Below are positions 23,387-36,019 of a stretch of 64,000 nt of DNA, one piece after another. The stretch spans positions 4,469,502 through 4,533,501 of the forward strand of contig NC_087393.1 of assembly GCF_963675165.1 (NCBI RefSeq), in the 5' to 3' direction. The notes beneath the pieces are model-generated. The model saw only the letters and a program-made list of their open reading frames with translations. It made no database searches and was not told where the DNA came from. The DNA comes from Halichondria panicea. Taxonomy: Eukaryota > Porifera > Demospongiae > Suberitida > Halichondriidae. The position numbers and the translations under genes are program-made. Positions within the stretch are counted from its first letter, which is position 1; the number at the start of each line of letters is the position of its first letter.

Positions 23387-26300
23387 CCCGGTGATGGTAA
23401 CTGCAACCCTGTGACCAAGGTCAGGTGGCTCAACACGGATGCCAACCCACTCATTATCTGTGCAGGGGGCCTCCCCACAGAGCAGGACGATGAACATCAC
23501 ACCGTTACCGTGGTGCACGGGGCGGATCATGTGGCACTCGACTTCTCGTCACCTGTTGTTGACTTTATTCCCATCGTGGGTAAGTACAGGTGACATGTGA
23601 CATGTAGAATACAGCTGCTACCAATGTGAATATCATCGTCACTGTGACATAATAATAATTATTATTACTCTTCACATTTTAGTTTTGCTGTACATACACG
23701 TAGATATAACTCTACCCCCCTCACACGTGTACACACTTCACACTCACACACGCTCACCTACACACACACTCCACACACACTCCACACACACACACACACC
23801 CCACACACACACACATATAGATCCAACCACTCAGCGAGGCAGGTCTCTCCTGGTGCTGTGTGAACAGGAGCTTCTGGCCTTTGACCTGGAGGCACCAAAG
23901 TATGACATGTCGTTATAAACCGTTACCACCCAGCCATTACTTAGAAGCCTTCTAGAACTAGAATTAGATTTTCCTCATGTGAAGTGCTAATTTTTACTTC
24001 AGAGCCTTTCCCCGAGCTTGATCACTACAGAGCAATGTACGTACACACACGTTGCAACAACATGCCATGAAAATATGTATGGTAATATTTCATAAATCTT
24101 CTATTCCTATTCCACCAGGTGTCCTCAGATTCGTAAGCCGTATCTCTTCAGTCTCCATGCCTCCCCGGTCACATGTATTCGTCTCTATGACAACTGCTCT
24201 AAGGAGATATTCGAGGCTCTCCACGAGGTCTCTATTACTAGCCCCCCTCCACACGAGCACTTCAGCACGATGGAGTGGCCGGCCATGGGAGGGTGTGTGC
24301 GAGACTCTGAGCCAGAGACATTTGATATCGCCATCACCGGGTGAGTGGGTACACACACATACATGTACCTACATAATTTATTGAGCTTCTAAATAAAGGA
24401 TGCTTTGGGAGCAGCGAGCATTCAACCTTACCTCACCACCAAGAAATAAGAAATCGGTTATCATAATTATACTGGGGCTTTGCGAATGCATAGTTATATA
24501 AATTGTGAATAATTTTTGTACAAACCTGATTTCACTATTGTGGGCTGCATTATAAGCATGAGAAATATTGCTCAGTGCCTATGTGTTTATACACACTTAA
24601 TCGTTTCAATTATTGTGAGAAAGTACATAAGCGTATACTCTCTTCTTTGCGAGTCTTTCGTTTGCAATCTAACGAAAAATCGCACTTTGCAATCAAAAGA
24701 TTTTCGCATTCGATACAGTAACTAGAATGATTATTGTGTACGTGTCATACGACTACCTCACTGCAGCCACGAGAATGGGTCTGTCAAGTTTTGGGACGTC
24801 ACGTGCGGCTCAATGAGGATGGTCCACGAACTAAAGACGGCCATTTTGTTCGTCGGGCAAGAACCGGATACGGACGCCATGAACGAAGAGTTCTCTGACT
24901 ATAATTGGCCACCATATCGGAAGGTGTCCAGTTACGATCCATTTGAAGATGACCAGCGGTTGGCCGTCAGGTTTGTCGAGTTTTCCGCCCACTCCAAGAC
25001 CCTCTGTGTCGGTGGTAACGGTGGTCAGGTGATCACCTTCTCACTCAACTCCCTGCCCTCCGAGATACACCTGGAGGTGAGTGTTGAACCTGCTCAGTGT
25101 ATACCACCTGTGTATGATATACAGTGAGATGTACATGTACATGTATGTATGCATGTATGTACATGTATGTATGCATGTATGTACACTCACTATTTGTAGG
25201 TTCCTCAAAATTAGTACACAGCATAATTAGGAAGCTCCAAAACACATTCTTTACAGAAATTCAGTGAATTTACAGTACTGTACATGTATATGTATTGTAT
25301 TGTACATGTTACTATCATTATGTGCCCATCATTTGTACTTGAAATGTGTATAATTATACTACTGTAATGTTTCTGCCTGCTCAGTGTGATGCATGTATTC
25401 CCCTCGTGATACATGCCCCCCTGTTAGTGTGTGATACATGCCCCCCCCCCCTATTAGTGTGTGATATGTGATACATGCCCCCCTGTTAGTGTGTGATACA
25501 TGCCCCCCCCCCCTGTTAGTGTGTGATACATGCCCCCTATTAGTGTGTGATATGTGATACATGCCCCCCTGTTAGTGTGTGATACATGCCCCCCCCCCTA
25601 TTAGTGTGTGATATGTGATACATGCCCCCCTGTTAGTGTGTGATACATGCCCCCCCCCTGTTAGTGTGTGATACATGCCCCTATTAGTGTGTGATACATG
25701 CCCCCCTGTTAGTGTGTGATATGTGATACATGCCCCCCTGTTAGTGTGTGATACATGCCCCCCTATTAGCGTGTGATATGTGATACATGCCCCCCCCTAT
25801 TAGTGTGTGAAGGCTGAGATCTTCCTCGGTCCTGACTCCCCTCAAAGCAGACGCAGTGGAGGACTGAGGTCAACCAACGCTCTAGAGTGCAAAACAGACC
25901 CCATACAAGTGCCAGCTGGTTTCCAGGCCAACTTCTGCCTCCAGTGTGTGCCTGCCTCGCAGATTACATCCATTGCATTCCGGCCCTCTTGGGGACTGTG
26001 AGTGTGTGTGTGTGTGTGTGGGGGGGTGTGGGTGGGGTGGGTGAACTGTGAGTGTGTGTGTGTGGGGTAGAATGAGGGGTTGTGTATGGATATCCAGACT
26101 TACCATTTTGTGGGACTCAGCTCTGTGTACAACACGTGTACAAATTTTTTTTACAAACTTTGTTCATGCTAGAGAAGCTCAGTCCTGTGTACAGTATAAG
26201 AGAACACACTTGTTCCGTATGCAGGGTGGCAGCTGGTGTGGGGAAGGGTTTTGCTGTGGCCAACTTCCTGGTCAAGAGGTTGGTGCTGGTCCACGCCACC

Positions 26301-29300
26301 GTGCAGCCAGACGGTCAAGGTGCAAGGTCATTCAACAGGTACAGTGTAACACCCAGCTCATTGCTCTACCCTGGTCTTATAGAGCTACGTGTATATAATA
26401 TTGCAGATTCAATGTGCGTGTCATATCTCACATACAGTATGCGTGGATGTGGCAGTTGAAACAATGAATTCTATTGGCAATTTTACCTGTATTATTAGTG
26501 ACAGCTGTTGGACATTTTATTCACGCACACACACTCCTACAGAATGCAGTCATTCCGTCGCTCTGTTCGTCAGTCGTTTCGTCGCCGTACCGGTACCTCG
26601 GTTACCCTTGACGACCGCAAGAAAATCGCGACCTCTCTAAATTTGGAGGATGGGAACAAGGTCAAAGGTCACAGGAAACGTGCCGCTACCGAACCAGCCT
26701 CTGATCTCAGTCCAGCACATGCAGGGGGACTACAGGTAAGGGATTATAACGTGCACGAATACTTTACCGATTATAATTATAGTGTCATTTTTAATGGTTT
26801 ATGTATACAAATATGCCCTCTCCACTGTCATGGTAACGCTTGTTTTTTCACACCCAGGTTCAACCTGACCAGGCTGGCTTCGTGACTCATATTTGTTTTG
26901 CGGAGACCCATGTGACAGGGGGTGGTCCCCAGGCGAGTTTGTGGGTGTCGACAAAGGGATCCTCGGTGATCCGCTACTCCCTCACCATTCCTGAGCCAGC
27001 AGAGAGACTCTCTCAGATCAACAGGGCACTTGTCGCAGGTACGTGCATTCGTTGTTTTCGTAGAGTTACACTAGCAGTCATCTTGTCTCTTTCATGTATC
27101 TTCATAGTCATGTCATTCTTAAACAAAATCGAGCCTTTTTTCATAATAATTATAGGCAGTGAGTTTCCTACATGTATATCAGGAGGTACGACAATCGTGC
27201 GCCTGAAGCTGCTCTTTAGAGTATGCTGACTCAGCAAAATTCAGTGATACTTTAGGCGTACGCACGTCATACCTCCTCTGGTACTATATCTGTTACCCAT
27301 GGATTTACTGATCTTTACCAAACCAACTATTCCCCCTCTTGCAGGCAAGGACTACTCCTTGCTGCATGCTGCCCCTATAGTGGGCGTGTTCCTGCTGGAT
27401 CATGAGGGGATTCCCCTCCCAGACCCATACGAGGTGGAAGCGCGGTCGATTCCCATGCCGGACATGCGCCACCCTCACTTTGCCGTCATTGTCTCCCAGG
27501 AACAGATCAAGATTGTGGGTCTCCCCGGAATGAGACAAAAGAAGAAAGAAAAGGTGAGAATTGAAGTACATACATGTAGCTAGTAAGAATACATAAGTAT
27601 ACCAATTTTCAAGCAAAATCTATATCTTTGTGCCCCCCCCCCCCCCAAGGTGTATTTTAACCTGTCACAAAAGCATACCGTGTGATAGACATCCCTAGGA
27701 GTTGCTGATTGTAGCATTGCCGTTTGAAATTGGGTGATGCAAACTTGCAAACTAAGTTACGAGCCATCAAAGACAGAGCCCTTGAACATCGCTAAAACCT
27801 TAAAGAAGGCCTGCCCCAAAATGTTGTCATACTTGTACCATTTAATAGACCCATTTACTTAACGGATACCCTGTCTGGTCTCCCAGGTAACGGACCGTAT
27901 GAACGAGCGAATCAGTCGAGCGTGGTTGTTGAGGGTGAAAGTGGCAGCTGCTCCGGTTGGTGTACATCGAGACTGGAACCCCGCCCTAGCCGTCCTCACG
28001 TCTGCAGGGGACCTCTTTATCTACTCTCTCCCAGACCTCACTCTGTGCTTCAGAGAGGAAGACTTCATTCCCGCCTCTGACCAAAAGTGAGCAATTAAAG
28101 AAGCAATTTGAACTTCTATTCGCATTTTAGCTGCATGAAAAAAGTGTAAATTTAACAGAGTTAGTAACTCTGTTAAATTATTATCCATAAACTGGTCTGC
28201 TATACCGTATTACTAGAATGTTGTGCTGGTGAAAAACCTTTGCGAATGAGCCAAATCAGCAGAAAACATGACCCTTTGCGATCTAACTATTGCGTTCTGG
28301 CAAGGATTGTGTGTATTTACTAGTAATAATTATGCCTCGGTGCGCATGCGCAAGCAAGGTATACAGTAGTGTGTTTGTGTGTGTCTGTGTAGACTGCTAC
28401 AGCTGCTCAAGGATCAATGAAGTGCAAGTAAGAGTTTCTATAGGCTTCTAGTCATGTTTTCTTGGATTTTGATTCATGGATTTGCAAAATAATGCTTCGT
28501 TCTCGAGTTTTGCTTACTTGGAATGCCATTGCAGCCTTATCAGAAGAGCACGTAGCCAAACTTGTTTACCGAGTGTTGCTACTCTACTTAGTACACTAGA
28601 ACGCTAGCTATTGGTAAGTGAGAAGAGAGCTGCAAGGCTCTGCTGATGGCAGCCATTAATTTTAGACTTGAGCTTTTTGCATCAATCGTTTTTAACAACA
28701 ATCATGGTCGATCATTACCCACTCTTTGAGTTTGCATGCAGCAAATTAAAAATGTTCATCATGTGTATAAAATTAAACTATTAGTAGCTTTATGTTATGT
28801 AGATTTGGCATCTCCACCGAGGCATCAGCACCTGCGGTGCTTCATTTATTTTGCGGATTTTATTATTACGAATTGATCAACCATCGCAAAGTTCGCAAAT
28901 GTTTGATGCTCGCAAAACCTAGTAATACGGTATAACAGATAAATATGTCTCCTGTAAAGCATTTGAGCACACTCATTAAAATTTTCACCTTGCATTTCCT
29001 AGTCGGCCATTTAACCCCTCCCCCTCCCTCCACCCACTCATTTAACTCCTTCACCCACTTCAGGGCCCTCCATTCTGCCACCATGTCGTTAAGCGGTGAA
29101 GCACTCCACTTAAAGTCATTCTCTGAGCTCGAGAGGTCTCTGCTCTGCTCCTATGGATTGTGAGTGACCTCCTTGCACTGTACACATGTGTCATGCATTG
29201 TGTATTGTGTGCATGTGTGCACTGTACTAGTATACCGGTGTATTTGCATGTGCACTGTACACACGTGTGCATGCACTCTCTGCATGTAGTATTGGAGACG

Positions 29301-32300
29301 TGTGTGTAGTGTGACATCTGTGCCCAATGCATGTACGTACTGACTACTGTAATTCACATGGGGACTCTTCATACTGCTGTAAATAAAGATTTACCTTTTA
29401 TGGTCCGAGTAGAAACAAAATATGTAACCTTTTGGGACTAAAAATGATTATTCCCAGGAATACGTTTGTTGTGTACATGCTGCGTTGCTCTGGTTTCACA
29501 TAAGATTACAAATGTGCTGTTAATATGGAAATACATGCATTGTGCAATATAGCTATCTACTGTATCTAGCTGTGCTCTATATAGCTAGACTAGCGTTCCT
29601 TTGGCTGGGTTTATCTGCCTTGTACCCACTGACTCCGCCCTCCTCGATCCTCCACCCTCCACCCACTCGGATACACTCTGCAGATGCTTTCTCTTGGGTA
29701 GCTCAATGTACGTATATTCATGTTTGTCCAGGTCCGCCGCTAGCGAGGTGGTATTTCTCGAGTATTTGAAGTTGGAGTGCAGTGTTTGCATATTGAATGC
29801 ACTTGCACTGGGGTATGGGATTCTTGGTAGTGACTGTCTCCCAGGACGGTACATGTCACCATGGTAACTTAGGGGGGAAGGCTTACCTCTTCTCTGTGTG
29901 TATGCTGAATTTGATCTTGTTGATACATCGTCAATACTGAACGAGTGACCGACTTGTTGCCTGTGTAGGTTACTACGTCTGTTTGTGAAGAACCTCATAT
30001 CCACGTGATAATCCTCGTGACTATCATCAGCTCTAGAGGTACTGCCATCTTGAGACAAGCTCGCTTCTTCGTGAACTTGTTGACTTCCTCGACTGGTACT
30101 TAGTAATCTGCTCTGGTTAAGACTTTCCATGATAAAATAGCCATCATCGTCTTCCGAGTCTGTTCGTGACAGAACCTTCTCCTCGCTTGGTTTAGCAATC
30201 GGACCTAGCCCTTCATTGACATAATCGTCTTCATCTATACTTTCTCCACTTTTAGTTTCTATATTCGTCTCGTGTGTTGGTAGCGCTTGATTGAATGTGC
30301 TAGCTTTAGCTTGAAGACGCTCGCCTGACAACTTGCTACTCACTGGACCAAGACCTTCGTTCACGTAATCCTCTTCGCTCTCACTCAAAGCTTTGCTTGT
30401 CTCTGGAAGGACTACTCCAGTTGGTCTAGGAAGGTTCCACTCCTCCCATAGGCAGTACCCTTCATCGTCAGATGTGTCATTAGTTGGTGGTTTCTTTGCA
30501 CTATTAGTAGGAGCTTCTGTAGCCAGAGTGCTTTCAGTTATTTCGTCTTTTTTAGTGTTTGTTTTTGATGCACTGTGTGATGAAAGATGTGCTGTAGCGG
30601 AAGACTCCTCATTTGCTGTAGCGGAAGACTCCTCATTTGCTGTAGTCTCTGTCGTCACTGGTTGACTATATAAATTCTTCATCAATGAAATATGATCGTC
30701 TGTTAGAGCATGTAGTTTCAATTTAGGGACCCATTCTTGCGGTGTGTAGTTATGGTCTTCACTATCAGCATCACTGTAGTCTCTGCTCACCACATCTTCG
30801 TACTCCATTGCCTTCAGTCGAGGATTGGTCGTATCCAAACTGGTTCTGGTACGCACAAGCTCTATAGCTATTGGTCGGCTTGTCTTCTTGTACCCTGTGA
30901 GTCTGGGTCCAGTTAGAGTAGCAACGTTGTGTGAGGTGTGGTCTAAAGTGGGACGGGTCACGGGTAGGCTGTACGGCAGGGAAGTGGGCGGGGCTGTCCT
31001 GTCGGGGAGTGAGGTAATGCTTTCGTAGACCTGACTAGTTGTTGTCGCAGAAGTTTTTTGACCCTCTGTAGGAACACAGTTTTATAATCAATATAGTGCA
31101 CCTGATCTAGTGTAGAGCATAATCATGTACTGCTAAAATTATTGCATGTGAGTATCTTAGTAGGATTTTAGTTTGACAGTAACTGTGCAATTTGTGTATG
31201 CTAGCTAGTACTCATTTATTAGTGGAGTTTGAAATTAAGTATGTACACTCAATTTATGCCTGTATCTCTAAGTTTTTGTGTAGTACATTTATCTACAAAG
31301 TAAATTTATCGAGAGTCTTTACTTGTCGTCATTTCCTTGATTAACTGAAAGTCTATAATTATTTCTAAAGCGGTGTGTACATTACACTTGCCTGTATCTC
31401 TAGTCCTCCTTGAGAGTCGGTTGCTCCTTTTCGTAGTCATCACACACACTATGATAGTAATGATGACTATCACTATGACCACCCCTGGGGCAAGGGAGAC
31501 TGCGGCCAGTCCTACAGCTAGTCCCACGATGGACTCATCGCTGGGAGTCTGGGTAGTTATCATCTCACTGGTGGCCATCTCTGTAGTAGCCATTCTAGAA
31601 ACAACGTTATTAGTGTAATTTGAGCATTACGCACTGCACTGTTACGTGCATCACTTGATGACTTAAACTTTAATGAGTTTGTTTAACAATTAACAGGAAA
31701 AATGAAGTATTTCATGAAATACATGACGAGCACCGCATGCATACACTATCTGTGTTATTGTTGTGTAATTTCTCACTTGTATCATAAACTCGGAGTTGAT
31801 AACTTTCGGTTTGCTACTAAGAGATGCAGTCCTGCGTGGATAAGAGTAGTTGTTGTTTTGTGTGAGTTAAGCGAGAATTTGTCCCATCTGATATTGTCAG
31901 TTTAGAAAGCTGAATTCCCAGTACAACATTCGACTAGTGACCGTGCACATGTTGATTCAGGTGTATACCATTTTCAGATTCATCAATAATTCGGACCCAA
32001 ACATTCTGTTTTTGAATGAAAATCATGACTTAATTAATATTATACCCCACTTGGGGTCTGTATCATAGCAACTGGGTGGGGTTTAGCTACCATAAACTCT
32101 GCATTCCTCATAAACTCCCTTGCCTTGACGGCGCGCACTGATTTTATACTACATGTAGATCTACACAGCCAAAAGAGAGCTAGACATTAATTGTTGGCAA
32201 GGGTAGGACAGATGGGTGAGGCTCGCTAAACACCAGGAAGACTGGAGAAACGGTGGGGCTCACTGCTTAGACATGGACAAGTTAGTGCGTGGAGCTAGAA

Positions 32301-35300
32301 GCTTAGCATTGGCTACAAGCTATACGCACAAGCTTTTTGTTAGTTTTTGAGACTGTTAGCTAGTTTTATCCAGGGTAAGGTAGCTTAGTAGCAAGTATTT
32401 TTCATTCTAGTGGGTATATAACATTTATTGTCCACTACATTTGAATTTACGGCAACGTAAACCATCCTTGGCTTCTATTGAAGGGTGTGTTTAAATCAAC
32501 AATCACAATTACACCTACTGACACACTTACTGACCCAAAATACCTGCTACCCACAATTACTACGATTTGTCATTAGACACCTATAATTTCATGCTAACTT
32601 GTCTTTAGACTTTAGACACAAATGGATGCCTCTAACTCTCCCACCCCACACACACACACACACACACACAGCTCATTCCACACGGCCATGCTGCCCAGTC
32701 TATTCCAGTTCGAGGGCTCCACCATACCAGTGCACTCTACCCGAAGGTCCAGCACTCGAGGCAGGGGACAGGTAAAGCATTTCAGTGCATGTACAACACA
32801 GATATAACTGCAGTACCCAACACATTGATCATTCCTGTGCTGAACATTCTCCATATAGCAAGCTTAAATGTCCGACCTTGCATTTTCTCAGAACAACCAT
32901 TAAATTATATTTTAAAGGATTACCTAATTGTTAATGTTCGAGAACAGTACATTGTACATGCGTATGAGAGAGTACCCCCTCACCCCCAACAGGTTGTCGT
33001 GGCAGAGGTGGCTCCCTCTGATGAGCCAGCTGGAGATGAGGAGGGGAGGTCGACCACACCCAAACAGGAAGGACCTGAAGGTGTGTTGCTGCTCATGTAG
33101 TGTGTGGGTGGGAAATTATAATATGTGTTTGCATGCTATGGCATCACTAGCTTGTTGCCATGGCACCACCTCCAACTGCACCCCTCCCTTTGGCAAGTGG
33201 TCCACTTGACACTGTGGCCCGGTCCTCACTATGAATTAATGCAATTTTAAGCTCATACAACTTTCCACTCTCATCTCTCTTTAGGTGGGGCTGACATAGA
33301 TGCGTTGTTAATTGTCTGTGAGGTTTCTTACTCTCACAGAGCTTTGAATATAGCATTGTACATATTCAGTTTACATTGATGTAGACTGTAATACGCATGT
33401 TTTGCTTAAAATCACATTAATTTATAGAACAGGTGTGTGTATTCTTTAATTGTTTAAAATTAGTCCCATTCGCTATCTCTAGTAAACATTAGCTCACATC
33501 CCGTACATCTCAACTCTATCCTAGATCCACACAATGGTGATTTCTCCTTTGCCCTTTTGTCGTCGCGGCTAGTCATGTTTGTTGTGTCTTGAGGTCGTCC
33601 AAACACGCACCTCATCCTGTTGGTCCTGTCTTTGTGTACGGGCAGTACCTATAGTCATTGTATGCATTCTTGCGTCTACGTGTCATCCAAACCTTACTTT
33701 GTTGTGTGTGTACACTAGCTGTGGATAAACTGACTCCATGTTGAATAACAATGAGTTGTTGATATGAGCAGTATTGAATGTAGCGCCTACAGCTGCTCTT
33801 ATAAAGCTTAGCTCTGCCAGTTTAGCTCATTTGAGAAGTTAGGATTGGAATTTTGTTTGGCTACTAGTAAAAACAAAGCTGAAAAGGAAGAATGAGTGTG
33901 GCTTTCTGTAAGTTGAAGTTATACATGTATCATATAATGCTTAGTGTGTACTGGTCTACAGCTTAGCTAGCTTACATATTCATACTTTAATATATATATA
34001 TGTTTTGATTATTTTGTTGGCTGGTGTACGTGTTAACAGTTCATATAAGAGTTTGTGTTACTTTTGCTACTGCTTTGAAGTTACCCTCCCTAGCTTAACT
34101 TGTGTTGTGGGTGGGAGGCCATTACCCTGAGTACTGCCACCCACACAGAGAGTTGCATCTTCTCTTGTAACTTATCGTAGCGTATGTTGAGTATTTTGGA
34201 GCTGTGCAAACGCTTACCTGTATATATATGCACAACAGAAAGTTCTCTATAAATTATAGAGAACTTTTTGTAATCGATCTAGGTATAGACTCACTCAGAC
34301 TAAAAGTACTTTATATATATCGGACTTATATAGCGTTACATAGACAATCATTGAATGGCCATAACTTTAGTTCTTTAGTTTCGTTTGTTCAATAACGTTA
34401 ATTTAGAGAAAGGCCTTTTAGATAATGTGTTAAAATCAAAAGTCTATTTTTGGCCTGTTTTGATATAGCCCATGATATAGCCCATGATAAAAAAAATTAT
34501 TGCCTGTTCCAAATTTGGTATTACCATCTGAAGGGGCTCCTCCTAAGCTTTCAGAAAATCATAAAATCGTTGAATTTGGATCACCAGAACTCTAGTTACA
34601 GAGCTGATTCTATTACTTTCAAAATGAAAGGGATCGAATTGTGTCTATATATCCCATCTACACCTTTCATGCATAATTAACCTATCATTGTGTCATTGTA
34701 TCAAAGTGCACCATAATCATTGTTAATGAGATTTGTTATCTAGCTCCCTCCCTTAAACCTTTTGGCTGGTACTGTCCGTGTGTGTAGTACTTGTGCTACG
34801 AGTCTCATTGTGTGGGTGCATGTGTAGCATTGTCATAGCCAAATGCCTCTCCTTTTATAACACACACCATTATGCATTTCAATAGCTTGTCTGTGTTCAA
34901 TGCATTCTAAAAGTGAGAAAGTTGCTTCAGTACTAGTTACACATTGCAACACACCTAGTAAGCCTGAGAGATTACCTGCTGCTGGTAGCTAGCCAGAGAG
35001 TGTCTTCCTGTTGTGTTGAATAGCTCTACAGTAGTTAGTTAGTTAGTTAGTTAGTGTGTGGTGCTGCCTCATAAGCAGCTGCATCAGTTAACATCTGTGC
35101 TGAGTGTCAGTATTGATAGTATGTTTTCGTATCTTTCTTGCTGCTGTGGGGGATCTAAAGGTAGAGTTATGTCTACTCTGTGATTTTCAGAACACTTAGT
35201 TTTGTTGAAGTATGTCTGTATCTCTGTTTAGTTGACTGGAATGCCCCTACCTGTACAGTACCTACCTGTACAATATCATCATCCTTGCCTCATTGCATTC

Positions 35301-35325
35301 ACCACTAGCTCTCTAACTATCCCCC

Positions 35326-35415
<90 letters not shown>

Positions 35416-35956
35416 TGCACCAGTAGAGAAGCTGGCAGAATCTCCAGTGAGTGCCCCGCCCCCAGTGAGTGCCGCGCCCACTGCTCAACCATCCAATGGG
35501 GTGGTAGTCGATCTCGTTGATAGTGGGGTCAAGTCAGAAAGGTCAAAGTCCAAATCCAAGACCCCTGAGAGGGAGTCCACTAGATCAGCGTCGATTGGAG
35601 TGAACAGCAAGAGCTCTCGGTAAGTAGTCACCTTATATACATGCACAGCACTCTCCATTGGTCATAACTTGTATATAGTTGCTCTAGGAGCTACAAGTAT
35701 GATTGCCCCAGAGTCAGGTGATTATTCTCGGGCCTAAAATCAAGTTTATTTGACCTGTCCTATTTATTGAAAATAGGTCAGATCAAACGTTGTGAGGTGA
35801 TCACATGTTTGTGCATAATGATAGCTGCATGCTTATATTATTATGCATGGTTATATTGAGCCTTCCGATTTATTATTGTACACTACTTATGAACGCTACC
35901 TGTCAGTTACTCGCATTGTTGCTACACTGTACCTGCACACACCACACACACACACA

Positions 35957-36019
<63 letters not shown>

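Noticed and set aside
25395-25812. CRISPR-like repeat array
   Set aside because: Units are contiguous C-rich minisatellite copies with variable C-run length and no unique spacers, inside an animal gene intron.
35232-35488. ORFs on both strands over the long CA tract
   Set aside because: Simple-repeat artefacts; only 35415 onward is LLGL coding, in its own frame.
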